From the NCBI RefSeq assembly GCF_000760595.1, contig NZ_BBNM01000005.1, positions 186,001 to 250,000 on the forward strand: a stretch of DNA of 64,000 bases, written 5' to 3'. The notes below the pieces were generated by a model, which was not told the origin of the DNA, did no database searches, and was given only the letters and a program-made list of their open reading frames with translations. A program made the translations under genes and the position numbers. Source of the DNA: Acinetobacter soli (lineage in GTDB: Bacteria > Pseudomonadota > Gammaproteobacteria > Pseudomonadales > Moraxellaceae). Positions 21,876-31,224 of the stretch are shown here, one piece after another (the first letter of the stretch is position 1; every line of letters begins with the position of its first letter).

Positions 21876-23033
21876 TTATAAAAATGCATCGAGTACCGAA
21901 TTTAAGTACATATGTCCGTGTTCGGTACAGGCAATATGCTGTACATCGGCTTGCAATAACTTTTTCTGGCGCAGTTGCTCCAGTGTCGGTGCAATTGCGT
22001 CAATCTCCAAACCAGTTCGCTCAGCATATAAGGCTGTCGGTACGCCTTGGTTGAGTCGCAAGGCATTCATCATAAACTCAAATGGTAATTCATCTGCTGC
22101 GATCTTTTTCCATTGCACATGCTCGGCAGGCACCTTGGCCAGATAGTCTTTGGGTAGACGGGTTTTTTGATAACGATAAACGCCGTCGGGTCGTGTAACT
22201 TTGCCGTGTGCCCCTGCCCCAATAGCCAAATAATCACCGAATTGCCAGTAATTGAGATTATGTGCCGATGGCTGCTCTTTACGCCAAGCCGATACTTCGT
22301 AATTGATAAAGCCTTGTGAGGTTAAATAGGCTTCGCCGGCCGTCTGGATCTGCTCAAGCACATCATCTTCGGGTAAAACTGGTTGGGTTCTAAAAAAAAC
22401 CGTATTGGGTTCAATGGTCAGTTGATACCAACTGATATGCGTGGCACCGCGTTCAACCGCACAGTGCAGGTCGTACATGGCTTCTTCAAAGGTTTGTTGT
22501 GGCAAACCGTGCATCAGATCGACATTGACACGTTGAAAGCCAGCTTTTTTTGCCAAGCCAATGGCATCTAAGGCATTTTGCGCACTGTGAATCCGCCCCA
22601 AGCGCTGCAAATGTGCCGAATCAAAACTTTGTACACCCAGTGAAAGTCGGTTGATACCGGCTGCCAAATAGTCTGCAAAAGGATCATGCTCAAGCGTGCC
22701 CGGATTGGCTTCAAGCGTAATTTCACACCCAGATGTAAACGGAATCAGAGCACTTAACTGCGTAAATAACCAGTGATAGCCCTGCGCCGAAATCAGTGAC
22801 GGTGTTCCGCCACCAATAAAAATACTATGAATCGCACGCCCCTGCGCAAAATCCACTTGCGTTGCAAAATCGGCCACCAGTGCGTGCAGATACTGTTGCT
22901 CCAAATCGATAGACAATGCGCCATTGGGTACCGCATGCGAATTAAAATCACAATAGGGACATTTACGTACACACCACGGCATATGGATATACAGCGATAG
23001 CGGAATATCGGTGGGATTAAGCAAAGCAGTCAA
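21876..23033 (-). CDS. hemW: Radical SAM haem chaperone HemW
   Basis: 385-residue radical SAM protein of the HemN-like/HemW group, now regarded as a haem-insertion chaperone rather than a coproporphyrinogen oxidase. The cluster motif is CVRKCPYC (CX3CX2C), followed by DFNSHA. GGGTPS is the glycine-rich SAM motif and EANPGT the second SAM-binding strand. It lacks the N-terminal extension of true HemN. Convergent with ahpC; divergent from the small membrane protein gene. Confidence 0.92.
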   Translation of the reverse strand: MTALLNPTDIPLSLYIHMPWCVRKCPYCDFNSHAVPNGALSIDLEQQYLHALVADFATQVDFAQGRAIHSIFIGGGTPSLISAQGYHWLFTQLSALIPFTSGCEITLEANPGTLEHDPFADYLAAGINRLSLGVQSFDSAHLQRLGRIHSAQNALDAIGLAKKAGFQRVNVDLMHGLPQQTFEEAMYDLHCAVERGATHISWYQLTIEPNTVFFRTQPVLPEDDVLEQIQTAGEAYLTSQGFINYEVSAWRKEQPSAHNLNYWQFGDYLAIGAGAHGKVTRPDGVYRYQKTRLPKDYLAKVPAEHVQWKKIAADELPFEFMMNALRLNQGVPTALYAERTGLEIDAIAPTLEQLRQKKLLQADVQHIACTEHGHMYLNSVLDAFL

Positions 23034-23152
23034 GAATGAAACTCAAACAATAATAAGCCACTTATTTTAACACGAACCCAATCAGGACAGGCTTCAATTC
23101 ATATCGAATTGCTTTAGACTGAGAGCAGATAAAAATAAGTTCTGGAAAAAGA

Positions 23153-23614
23153 ATGATCAAGCTCTCGTCACAAGTCTTATTATTTTTACCCTTGGCACTC
23201 GGTATTGGCATTGCCATGGCCATTCAAACGGCGCTCAATACACAATTGCGTGAATCGTTACATTCCCCCTTACAAGCAGCGTTTATTTCTTTTTTGATTG
23301 GCACGATTGTCCTGGGTTTATTGGTCAGTTTTGAAGATGCAACAAAACCTAGCCTCGCGCAACTGGGGCAAATTCCTTGGTATCTCTGGTTAGGCGGCTT
23401 TTTAGGGGTTTATGCAATTAGTGTGAGCATTTATACTGCGCCTAAATTTGGGTTTCTGACCTTGTCTGGGGTGATCATTTTTGGTCAGCTCGGTATGTCG
23501 ATGTTACTCGATCATTTCGGTTGGCTAGGCAATGAAAAAATTCCCGTGAACTGGCAGCGTGTTTTGGGTGCGATCATGATTTTCGCTGGCGTGATCTTTA
23601 CATTTCAGCGATAA
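23153..23614 (+). CDS. DMT-superfamily membrane protein, YdcZ/DUF606-like
   Basis: A 153-residue protein with five predicted membrane helices (about 7-25, 40-58, 72-90, 97-117, 136-152). This is half the size of a full EamA transporter and typical of the YdcZ/DUF606 family, which is thought to work as a dimer. The conserved start GIAMAIQTALNTQLRE and GFLGVYAISVSIYTAPKFG are present. It lies 23 nt upstream of abeM on the same strand, so it is probably co-transcribed with it. Substrate unknown. Confidence 0.85.
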   Translation: MIKLSSQVLLFLPLALGIGIAMAIQTALNTQLRESLHSPLQAAFISFLIGTIVLGLLVSFEDATKPSLAQLGQIPWYLWLGGFLGVYAISVSIYTAPKFGFLTLSGVIIFGQLGMSMLLDHFGWLGNEKIPVNWQRVLGAIMIFAGVIFTFQR

Positions 23615-23637
23615 CCTTTTTAAGTGGATAACGTGTT

Positions 23638-24987
23638 GTGACAAATGTTTCAGGGTTTGGTACTGAATTAAAACAGCTTTTGCAGTTGATGTGGCCCATT
23701 TTGATCACGCAATTTGCGCAGGCAGGTCTAGGGCTGATTGATACCATCATGGCCGGTCATCTTTCGGCCAATGATTTGGCAGCGATTGCTGTCGGTGTGG
23801 GCCTCTGGATGCCAATCATGCTGCTGTTTAGTGCCATTATGATTGCCACAACTCCTTTGGTGGCCGAAGCCAAAGGTGCACGAACACCAGAAAAAATTCC
23901 GGGACTGGTACGTCAGTCACTGTGGGTGGCACTGTGTCTGGGGCTGATTGCCATGCTGATTTTGCAGACCATGCCCTTTTTGCTGCCTGTACTTGGCGTA
24001 CCTGAAAGCCTGCAACCCAAAGCAGGACTATTTTTACATGCAATTGGCTTTGGTATGCCGGCCGTGACCATGTACGCAGCCTTACGTGGTTATTCGGAGG
24101 CCATGGGCCACCCAAGACCTGTGACCGTGATTAGCTTATTGGCCTTGGTGGTACTGGTACCGCTGAACTTTATTTTTATGTATGGTCTTGGGCCTATTAC
24201 GCATTTGGGTAGTGCAGGCTGTGGTTTTGCGACCGCCATTTTGCAATGGTTAATGCTGATTACACTGGCCAATTATGTGTACCGAGCCAAGGCTTATCAG
24301 TCGACGCAAATCTTTACCCACTGGGAAAAACTTGATCCGCAGATCATCAAGCGTATTTTAAAACTGGGTTTTCCAATTGGTCTGGCGGTGTTTTTTGAAG
24401 TCAGTATTTTTAGTACAGGTGCAATTGTGCTGAGCCCACTTGGTGATACGGTTGTGGCTGCACATCAAATTGCGATGTCTGTGACCTCACAGCTCTTTAT
24501 GATTCCAATGTCGCTGGCGATTGCACTGACCATTCGGGTGGGCATGTATTACGGCGAAAAAAACTGGATTTCAATGCGTCGTGTACAAAAACTGGGACTC
24601 GGCACCGCTACGTTCTTCGCGTTGTGCACCATGTGTTTAATCTGGTTTGCACGTCCTCAAATTGTTGCAATTTATACTCAAGATCCACAGGTATTTGATG
24701 TGGCGTTGTCGTTGTTGCTGTTTGCAATGGCTTATCAGCTTATGGACGCATGGCAAATTGGGGCGGCAGGCTGCTTACGTGGTATGCAAGACACCAAAGG
24801 CCCGATGTGGATTACGCTGGTGGCCTATTGGGTGATCGCATTTCCGGTAGGGGTATATCTGTCGCGTAGTTTAGAGATGGGGCCGGCCGGTATCTGGCTC
24901 GGTTTGATTTTAGGCTTGAGTATTGCCTGTGTGTTGTTGCTGGCACGCTTGTACAGCAACAACCGTAAACTGTCACAGCAGGCTTGA
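23638..24987 (+). CDS. abeM: MATE-family multidrug efflux pump AbeM
   Basis: A 449-residue multidrug and toxin extrusion transporter with about twelve membrane helices. The whole protein closely follows what I know of Acinetobacter AbeM (for example ITQFAQAGLGLIDTIMAGHLS, PLVAEAKGAR, YSEAMGHPRPVTVISLLALV, AAGCLRGMQDTKGPMW). AbeM couples to proton influx and exports fluoroquinolones, dyes and biocides when overexpressed. The start is GTG at 23638. Probably in an operon with the upstream YdcZ-like gene. No local repressor is visible. Confidence 0.9.
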   Translation: MTNVSGFGTELKQLLQLMWPILITQFAQAGLGLIDTIMAGHLSANDLAAIAVGVGLWMPIMLLFSAIMIATTPLVAEAKGARTPEKIPGLVRQSLWVALCLGLIAMLILQTMPFLLPVLGVPESLQPKAGLFLHAIGFGMPAVTMYAALRGYSEAMGHPRPVTVISLLALVVLVPLNFIFMYGLGPITHLGSAGCGFATAILQWLMLITLANYVYRAKAYQSTQIFTHWEKLDPQIIKRILKLGFPIGLAVFFEVSIFSTGAIVLSPLGDTVVAAHQIAMSVTSQLFMIPMSLAIALTIRVGMYYGEKNWISMRRVQKLGLGTATFFALCTMCLIWFARPQIVAIYTQDPQVFDVALSLLLFAMAYQLMDAWQIGAAGCLRGMQDTKGPMWITLVAYWVIAFPVGVYLSRSLEMGPAGIWLGLILGLSIACVLLLARLYSNNRKLSQQA

Positions 24988-25008
24988 TGTTTGAGCTAGC
25001 TTGATGCG

Positions 25009-26256
25009 TTAGCTGGCCTGCCGAGGAGAGGCTCCGATTTGCCACACAAACGGTAGTGCAGCCTGATTGACCTCCCAATCACCAATGGCTTTTTCTTTGT
25101 AAATAATCGGATTATGCGACGATACGGTGCGTGCATTACGCCAGTATCGATCAAGCTGTTTGGCCGTGCTGCTTGCCGAGGCACTGAGCGCGTTAAACAG
25201 ATTCGAAGTCAGCTCAAGAACCAGACGGCTAATCACTACCTGCCCTTGTGCCGATTCAAGCTCAGCAGCAATATTGGCCTGAACGTCTTGTTCTGGCTGC
25301 TCGGCAAAATGACTTAAATAGGCATCTTGCAAAGCCGCCGCGGCACGCTGTGTGATGGCAGCACTGGCATAGGCTTGTGCTGAAGCCTGACCAATCACCT
25401 GTAACACTTGGGGATCATGGCGAACCAGATCGGCATTGCCATGACTAAAAATTCGTGTGCGGTGACGTACTTCTTCACTAAAATTAGCCACAGCCGCCTG
25501 AGCGATACCACTTAGCGTGGCCAAGTGCACCACCTGATAAAATGCAGTTTGATACTTAAATCGCTGATCGAAAGGCAAAATATGCGAAATCGGCACCTCA
25601 ACTGCATTCACGCGCAGCGTACCGCTACCCGTGGTTTTCTGGCCAAAGCCATCCCAGTCATCTTGAATATCCACCCCTGAAGCATGTCGATTAATCACGG
25701 CAATCACGTTTTGCTGACTCACTTCATCAAAGGCAAATAAATCGACCCAGTCGGCGAAAATACTTCCGGTGGAGTAATACTTTTCACCACTGACCACACG
25801 CTGCCCCGTAGCATTTTGGATCACGCGGGTAATCACATCACCAATCTGCACACTTCCCACTTCAGTCCATGCATTGCCAACCAGTTCACCCGCCACAAAG
25901 CGCTCAAACCAAAGCTTTTGAGATTGGGTTTTATGCGCCACCAGTCGATCTTCGACAAAAGCAAAATGCCCACGTAGTGCCTGCACAATATTGGAATCTG
26001 CCGCTGCAAGCTCTGTAAGGAGGTCAAATAACTGTGGTAAAGACAGCCCTGCGCCACCATAACGCACAGGTACACGCACGGCGCCAAAGCCGGCCTGCTT
26101 TAACTGTTCAATCTGCTCAAAGGGTAAAATCCGCTGCTGTTCACGGGCTAAGGCTCCCTGTGCAATCTCGGCGAAAATCGGACGATACTTTGTTGCAACG
26201 GCCGCATAATCTCCACCGAGTGAAAGCTGTTCTTTAATTTGTTCAAATTGGCTCAT
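25009..26256 (-). CDS. Acyl-CoA-dehydrogenase-fold flavoprotein monooxygenase, SfnB/DszC-like (copy 2)
   Basis: A 415-residue acyl-CoA-dehydrogenase-fold protein. Similar enzymes (SfnB, DszC) are FMN-linked and act in sulfur acquisition from organosulfur compounds. Seen here: VPVRYGGAGLSLPQLFDLL, LVGNAWTEVGS, DWDGFGQKTTGSGTLRVNAVEVP, and the C-terminal LDRYWRNARTVSSHNPIIYK in place of a normal catalytic Glu region. GGAG lies 9 nt before the ATG. It is 29 bp downstream of a diverged paralogue on the same strand, so the two form an operon. The true substrate is unknown. Confidence 0.8.
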   Translation of the reverse strand: MSQFEQIKEQLSLGGDYAAVATKYRPIFAEIAQGALAREQQRILPFEQIEQLKQAGFGAVRVPVRYGGAGLSLPQLFDLLTELAAADSNIVQALRGHFAFVEDRLVAHKTQSQKLWFERFVAGELVGNAWTEVGSVQIGDVITRVIQNATGQRVVSGEKYYSTGSIFADWVDLFAFDEVSQQNVIAVINRHASGVDIQDDWDGFGQKTTGSGTLRVNAVEVPISHILPFDQRFKYQTAFYQVVHLATLSGIAQAAVANFSEEVRHRTRIFSHGNADLVRHDPQVLQVIGQASAQAYASAAITQRAAAALQDAYLSHFAEQPEQDVQANIAAELESAQGQVVISRLVLELTSNLFNALSASASSTAKQLDRYWRNARTVSSHNPIIYKEKAIGDWEVNQAALPFVWQIGASPRQAS

Positions 26257-26285
26257 TTTTATTCTCCATTCTTTTCGTTTTCAAT

Positions 26286-27542
26286 TTAGCTCCACGCATG
26301 GCGTGGCGGGTGGATACCGTTTAAGTAGTAATTGCCCACCAAATGATATTTCCAGCGCACAGGATCATGTAGAGTGTGCGTGCGCGCATTGCGCCAATGA
26401 CGGTCTAGATTTAATTCCGACAAGGTCGAACGTGTGCCCGACAATTCGAACAGTTTATTGCTGGCCAGCAGCGCAATTTCTGTCGTGAGGACTTTGGCTT
26501 CTGCCACACGCAAGGTGGCTTCATTCACCTGCTGTTCGGTCGGTTCAGCAATCGCACGGTCAATTTCATCGGCCGCCAGATCAAGCACGGCTTCTGCTGC
26601 ACGTAGCTTAATTTTTAAATCACCTATATTGGCAATCGTGTACGGGTCTTGGCTGGCATGTTCGACGCCCGCATCAATCCATGGGCGACTGTGCTGACGG
26701 ACATACCGAATGGTTTCATCAATTGCACCGCGAGCAATTCCCGCATCGACCGCAGCCTGAATAAATTGTGAGATTGCACCTGCCGGCGTCGGGCGTTCAA
26801 ATGCCCGATAAATCGGAACCAGATATTGCTCCGTCACCTCGACCTGATTGAGCTCTACAGTGCCACTGGCCGTAGTACGCTGACCAAAACCCGACCAGTC
26901 ATTGATAATGTTCAGCCCTGTGGTGCCTTGAGGAATAAAAGCGGCATACGGAAGCCCTTCTTCATTGATTGCCACAACCGGAATCCAGTGGGCCAATAAT
27001 GCGCCGGTGGCGAAAAACTTCTGGCCATTCAATTCATAACCGGTGGCTGTTTTGCGTAGGGTGGTCTGTAAATCGGCAACGGTTCTGGCATTTTTTTCTG
27101 AAAATGCATTGCCTAAACGCGCGCCTCGAAGAATCAAATCAAAAAAGAAATGTTGCTGTTCTTCACTGGCATCGAGCCGAAGATGTTCGATAAAAGCCAA
27201 GTGGTTTTGAGGAATCTGCCCCAAAGATGAGTCGACACTGGAGATGGTTTTAATTACCTCGGCCAAGGTACGATATGACACGCCAGCACCGCCAAATGCT
27301 TTTGGCACGGTAATCGCCCAGAGGCCACTTTGCGAAAAAGCCTGAACTTCGTTTAGTGGTAACTGACGTGCTTGATCACGCTGTGATGCCTCTTGGGCAA
27401 ACCGCTCGGCCAGTCGCTGTGCGATCTCAATGGCCTCTTGGTCTGAACGAATACGATGTGCATTTTCGGTATGCTGAAAATAATGATGTGGCACTGGATG
27501 ATTACGAGAATCATGCGCACGGTTGAGATTTAAATTCGACAT
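26286..27542 (-). CDS. SfnB-family sulfur acquisition oxidoreductase (copy 1)
   Basis: A 418-residue acyl-CoA-dehydrogenase-fold flavoprotein. Motifs shared with the downstream paralogue include VPKAFGGAGVSYRTLAEVI, LGNAFSEKNA, DWSGFGQRTTASGTVELNQVEV and LDRHWRNARTHTLHDPV. SfnB proteins are linked to growth on sulfones and sulfonates under sulfate limitation. The ATG at 27542 has AGGA upstream; the frame extends 22 codons further to an ATG without a ribosome site. No sigma-54 promoter was found upstream, although Pseudomonas sfn genes depend on sigma-54. No sfnG, msu or tau gene lies nearby. Confidence 0.82.
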   Translation of the reverse strand: MSNLNLNRAHDSRNHPVPHHYFQHTENAHRIRSDQEAIEIAQRLAERFAQEASQRDQARQLPLNEVQAFSQSGLWAITVPKAFGGAGVSYRTLAEVIKTISSVDSSLGQIPQNHLAFIEHLRLDASEEQQHFFFDLILRGARLGNAFSEKNARTVADLQTTLRKTATGYELNGQKFFATGALLAHWIPVVAINEEGLPYAAFIPQGTTGLNIINDWSGFGQRTTASGTVELNQVEVTEQYLVPIYRAFERPTPAGAISQFIQAAVDAGIARGAIDETIRYVRQHSRPWIDAGVEHASQDPYTIANIGDLKIKLRAAEAVLDLAADEIDRAIAEPTEQQVNEATLRVAEAKVLTTEIALLASNKLFELSGTRSTLSELNLDRHWRNARTHTLHDPVRWKYHLVGNYYLNGIHPPRHAWS

Positions 27543-27791
27543 GGTGAGTGCGTCCTGATGCTGATTTGTACTTATTTGTGCTATCACCATATCACCAAAA
27601 TTTGCCATGCTTTATATGGATTAACGTATTGTTTATGAATTGATTTTTGCTAAGCTTTTCTCAAAATAATATTTATTTAAACCCTTGTTTCCTCGGCATT
27701 ATTAACAGCATATAAACAATTTAAACTTTGAAATATATACTTTGTCACCTATGATCAAAATTGAAAAAACCGCAGCGAAAAGGTACTTCAG

Positions 27792-29090
27792 ATGGCAAAA
27801 AATGCGAGCTCACCGGGTCGGCGTTTTATGAAACTTGCAGGCATGACCGCCAGCATTGCAACCAAAACCGTGTCCAACTCCATTCGACATCTCACTGCCG
27901 ATGAAGAACAGAAACTTGCTGCAAAAACCAAGTTATTTCAAGATATTGGTATTCAGATCGCAGAAACTTTGGGTGAAATGAAAGGTGCGGTGATGAAAGT
28001 GGGGCAAATTGCTTCACAGTACAAGGATATTTTTCCGCCAGAAGTGGCACAATCGATTGCAAAGTTACAACGTCAGGCACCTGCCGTACCTTTTGCAACT
28101 ATTCGCACTCAGGTCGAAAAAGAACTCGGAAAACCACTCGATGTGGCGTTTCAATCTTTTGAGCCCACTCCTTTTGCCGCGGCATCGATTGGTCAGGTTC
28201 ATCGGGCCAGACTGCATGATGGGCAGGAGGTTGTGGTCAAGGTTCAGTATCCCGGCGTAGATGAAGCCTGTGAAAGTGACTTGAAACAGGTACGTCTGGC
28301 TTTAAGACTCATGGGCGTGATTAAAATCGATAAAAAGCTTCAGGACAAACTGTTTGCCGAAATTCAAGAAAGCTTATCTGATGAGCTAAATTACGAAATT
28401 GAGGCACAAAATCTTGAAGTTTTTAAAACCTTTCATCAGTCGCTAGACGCCAAAGTGGTCATTCCTAGCGTATTTAAAGCATATTCGACCCGACGCGTCT
28501 TAACTTTAAGTCTTGAGCATGGTGAGTCGCTTGAAACAGCAAGCACTTGGCCACTTGAAGTGCGTAATACACTGGCTCGTCGATTGATTCGCACCCTTGG
28601 GCAAGAAATGTTTTACTTAAAACGTTTTCACTGCGACTCTCATCCGGGTAATTTTGCTTTTCGACCAGATGGTACTGTGGTGATTTATGATTTTGGCGGT
28701 GTTAAAACCTTAAGTGTCGAAATTGTAGAACATTTTAAACAACTCATTTATGCTGCACGCAAACACAATATTCCTGCCATTGAAGATCATTTGGAGGCAT
28801 TACAAGCACTTGCCATCAAATCTTCTTTTCCTGAAGAGCTCTATATTCAGTGGATTGATGTGCTGCTGCGACCCTTAACTCAACCTTATAACTTTGCAGA
28901 AAATTCTGCCTATCATGACAGCGTCACACTGGTTAAAAAGTCGTTAAAGTACTGGGATGTATTTCGACCGTCGCCCGACACCTTGATGGTTAACCGCACG
29001 ATTTCCGGACATTACTGGAATCTCATTCATTTGAAAGTTGAAGACAACCTCAACGATTTGTTTGAAGAACTGGTACCCAACCCCAGTTAA
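27792..29090 (+). CDS. ABC1/UbiB-family atypical kinase (AarF-like)
   Basis: A 432-residue protein-kinase-like protein. It has the family KxGQ signature in GAVMKVGQIASQYKD, the alanine-rich loop FAAASIGQVHRARL that replaces the P-loop, the catalytic HCDSHPGNFAF and the metal-binding DFG in VIYDFGGVK. These ATPases support ubiquinone synthesis or lipid homeostasis. The C-terminus lacks the paired membrane helices of UbiB itself and no ubiE/ubiJ is adjacent, so it is a paralogue rather than UbiB. Confidence 0.85.
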   Translation: MAKNASSPGRRFMKLAGMTASIATKTVSNSIRHLTADEEQKLAAKTKLFQDIGIQIAETLGEMKGAVMKVGQIASQYKDIFPPEVAQSIAKLQRQAPAVPFATIRTQVEKELGKPLDVAFQSFEPTPFAAASIGQVHRARLHDGQEVVVKVQYPGVDEACESDLKQVRLALRLMGVIKIDKKLQDKLFAEIQESLSDELNYEIEAQNLEVFKTFHQSLDAKVVIPSVFKAYSTRRVLTLSLEHGESLETASTWPLEVRNTLARRLIRTLGQEMFYLKRFHCDSHPGNFAFRPDGTVVIYDFGGVKTLSVEIVEHFKQLIYAARKHNIPAIEDHLEALQALAIKSSFPEELYIQWIDVLLRPLTQPYNFAENSAYHDSVTLVKKSLKYWDVFRPSPDTLMVNRTISGHYWNLIHLKVEDNLNDLFEELVPNPS

Positions 29091-29126
29091 CAAATTTTAA
29101 GCAGAGCATACATTGACTGAAACATT

Positions 29127-29141
29127 TGTTATAATATAACA
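29127..29141. promoter_or_regulatory. Zur-type operator upstream of rpmE2
   Basis: TGTTATA-A-TATAACA, a perfect 7-1-7 palindrome, matches the core of the proteobacterial Zur box. It ends 35 bp before the start of the zinc-free L31 gene, a classical Zur target. The box overlaps an AT-rich stretch that could be the -10 region. Confidence 0.8.
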
Positions 29142-29176
29142 TTACATAAATTATTGATTAATTATTCGAGGTCGAC

Positions 29177-29425
29177 ATGCGTTCAGGTATTCATCCAGAG
29201 TATCAACAAGTATTGTTTCATGACACCAATGCTGATGTATATTTCTTAATTGGCAGTACACTTCAAACCAAACAAACACGTGAGTACCAAGGTAAGGTCT
29301 ATCCATACGTGACCTTGGATATTTCAAGTGCCTCACATCCGTTTTATACCGGTGAAGTACGTCAAGCCAGCAATGAAGGTCGTGTTGCGAGCTTCAACAA
29401 ACGCTTTAAGCGCTTTAAACGTTAA
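29177..29425 (+). CDS. rpmE2: 50S ribosomal protein L31 type B (zinc-independent)
   Basis: An 82-residue L31 paralogue. The opening [16 protein letters not shown] and the ASHPFYTG and [11 protein letters not shown] segments are typical of type B L31. The cysteine pairs that bind zinc in type A L31 are absent; there is no cysteine in the protein. Under zinc shortage it replaces the zinc-containing form and frees that zinc. The Zur-type palindrome upstream fits this role. A terminator follows 39 bp after the stop. Confidence 0.95.
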   Translation: MRSGIHPEYQQVLFHDTNADVYFLIGSTLQTKQTREYQGKVYPYVTLDISSASHPFYTGEVRQASNEGRVASFNKRFKRFKR

Positions 29426-29464
29426 TTTAATTTTAAGTTTATCGCGTTAAGGTGAAAAGAATTC

Positions 29465-29507
29465 GAAGCCTAAGGATCTATCTCCTCCACTTAGGCTTCT
29501 TTTTTTG
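29465..29507 (+). terminator. Intrinsic terminator after rpmE2
   Basis: A 10-bp stem GAAGCCTAAG / CTTAGGCTTC with a 15-nt loop, followed by T7. Confidence 0.85.
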
Positions 29508-29661
29508 TGTCCAGATTCTGTGTATAAGCTCATTGTTATCCACAGCACTTTATGGCTTCATGTCGCCATGAGCGATCTCATTTCTCGATTTAGCATTTAG
29601 TTGCTGCTTGCTTCAATGTTATGCTTACAACCCTTTACGGCAGATACAATGAGGGAATCTT

Positions 29662-29994
29662 ATGTCTCAGGCATTACTTCAACAGTTACAAAATGGCGAA
29701 GCCAAATTTGCAGATGTCTTGGCTCATATTGAAGCACATTTTGTTCATACCCCAACTGCATTTCAAAATGGCGCGCAGTCTAATGCCGCAACAGAAAATC
29801 AAGGCAGTGCCAAAGTACTGTCTTATGCAAAAATTGAAGGGCTGAATCAGGCAGATACGTTAAGCTTGTTTGCAGAGCATTATGCTGCCGTTTTAAATAC
29901 TCCCGAAGGGACAGACCATCAAAATATTCGTCAGTTTATGCAACATGGCTGGGATGGTGTGGCTTTTGAAGGTAAGGCACTTCAGGCCAAATAA
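29662..29994 (+). CDS. HopJ-type III effector family protein
   Basis: A 110-residue small acidic protein. The opening LLQQLQNGEAKFADVLAHIE, the central YAKIEGLNQADTLSLFAEHY and the tail NIRQFMQHGWDGVAFEG match the HopJ family. The family is named after a Pseudomonas syringae effector, but it is widespread in bacteria without type III secretion; nothing here suggests a secretion system. Function is unknown. GAGGGA lies upstream of the ATG. Monocistronic, convergent with metC. Confidence 0.85.
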   Translation: MSQALLQQLQNGEAKFADVLAHIEAHFVHTPTAFQNGAQSNAATENQGSAKVLSYAKIEGLNQADTLSLFAEHYAAVLNTPEGTDHQNIRQFMQHGWDGVAFEGKALQAK

Positions 29995-30009
29995 GTCTTT
30001 TTAGATTTT

Positions 30010-30042
30010 GATTATTCCCCAACAAAGCATTGGGGAATAATC
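30010..30042. terminator. Bidirectional hairpin between hopJ-family gene and metC
   Basis: A 13-bp perfect stem GATTATTCCCCAA / TTGGGGAATAATC with a 7-nt loop between convergent genes. The T-runs are poor. Confidence 0.6.
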
Positions 30043-30060
30043 AAATGATTCGAAACAGGC

Positions 30061-31224
30061 TTAAAGCGCATCGGCAAAATCAAGTGCCTGTTCCAGATCT
30101 GCAATTAGATCATCCAGATGCTCAAGCCCCACATGTAGGCGCACCAAGTAACCCCCTTCTTGTACCGAGCTTTGCGTGCGATGCGCCACTCCCACAGGCA
30201 AGATCAGGCTTTCAAAGCCTCCCCAAGACAATCCAATGTGAAAAAAGTTTAAGGCATCAAAGAAACGTGCAACATAAGTCGGATCTGAGCGCTTGAGATA
30301 AAAAGAAAATAATCCGGTCGCGCCCTTAAAAGATTGGCGCCATATTTCATGCCCCGCTGCGTGTTCAAGCGCAGGATAATTAACACGGCCGATACTGGCA
30401 TGTGCACTTAAATACTGCGCCACCGCCAGACCATTTTCATTATGCTGTTTTAATCGTACTGCCAGACTGCGTAGTCCACGTGAAGCCAGATAAGTATCAT
30501 CTGGACTGGTGGTTTCACCAAAGCTATACACAACACGACTCAATTGTTCGATCGAATCGGCGTTGGCCGTTGCAGTGCCCATCAAAATATCTGAATGCCC
30601 TCCAATATATTTGGTCACCGACTGAATCGAAACATCCGCACCCTGTTGTAGTGGCTGAAAAAATAATGGCGTTGCCCATGAATTATCGACCAGCACTTTG
30701 GCATTTTTTTTGTGGCTTAGTTCAGAAATTGCAGCCAGATCGGTCACTTCAAAGGTCATGGAACCCGGAGACTCGATATACACCACAGCGGTTTTGGTTT
30801 GTAATTTTTGCGCAAATGCTGCTAAGTCGCATGGATTGAAATACTCAACCTCAACGCCCATACGAGGTAAGATCTGATCGGCAAAACTACGCGTCGGGCC
30901 GTACACATTATCGGCCATCAAGACATGATCACCCGCTTGAACAAAGGCGGTAAGCGTATGTGTACATGCAGAAAGCCCAGAAGGAAACACCAGACAGCCA
31001 GCACCGCCTTCGAGTGTATTGATTGCGCTTTCAAAAGATTTAGTGGTTGCAGCGCCGTAACGACCATAATGCCGATAACCACCACCATTTTGCTTATGCT
31101 GCTCCCACTCTTCAAAACTGTTGACCAAAATGGTCGAGCCGCGATACACCGGCGTATTCACTAACCCATCAAAGCGATGCGGTGTTCTTCCTAAATTGAT
31201 GACATCGGTACATACATGATTCAT
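30061..31224 (-). CDS. metC: Cystathionine beta-lyase
   Basis: PLP enzyme that cleaves cystathionine to homocysteine, pyruvate and ammonia in methionine synthesis. 387 residues. The PLP lysine lies in SVTKYIGGHSDILMG, with upstream GCLVFPSGLSA and VLMADNVYGPTR. The C-terminal FHIGLSWGGFESLILP is characteristic of MetC rather than MetB. An Lrp-type regulator lies about 300 bp upstream on the same strand. The 297-bp gap between them contains no gene that I can see and probably holds the metC promoter. Confidence 0.88.
   Translation of the reverse strand: MNHVCTDVINLGRTPHRFDGLVNTPVYRGSTILVNSFEEWEQHKQNGGGYRHYGRYGAATTKSFESAINTLEGGAGCLVFPSGLSACTHTLTAFVQAGDHVLMADNVYGPTRSFADQILPRMGVEVEYFNPCDLAAFAQKLQTKTAVVYIESPGSMTFEVTDLAAISELSHKKNAKVLVDNSWATPLFFQPLQQGADVSIQSVTKYIGGHSDILMGTATANADSIEQLSRVVYSFGETTSPDDTYLASRGLRSLAVRLKQHNENGLAVAQYLSAHASIGRVNYPALEHAAGHEIWRQSFKGATGLFSFYLKRSDPTYVARFFDALNFFHIGLSWGGFESLILPVGVAHRTQSSVQEGGYLVRLHVGLEHLDDLIADLEQALDFADAL

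Noticed and set aside
29536..29544. Single perfect DnaA box TTATCCACA between rpmE2 and the hopJ-family gene
   Set aside because: One isolated 9-mer is expected by chance in a chromosome; no second box or AT-rich unwinding element nearby.
29662..29994. Possible type III secretion effector because of the HopJ name
   Set aside because: HopJ-family proteins are common in bacteria without type III secretion; no secretion, chaperone or harpin genes are in the window.
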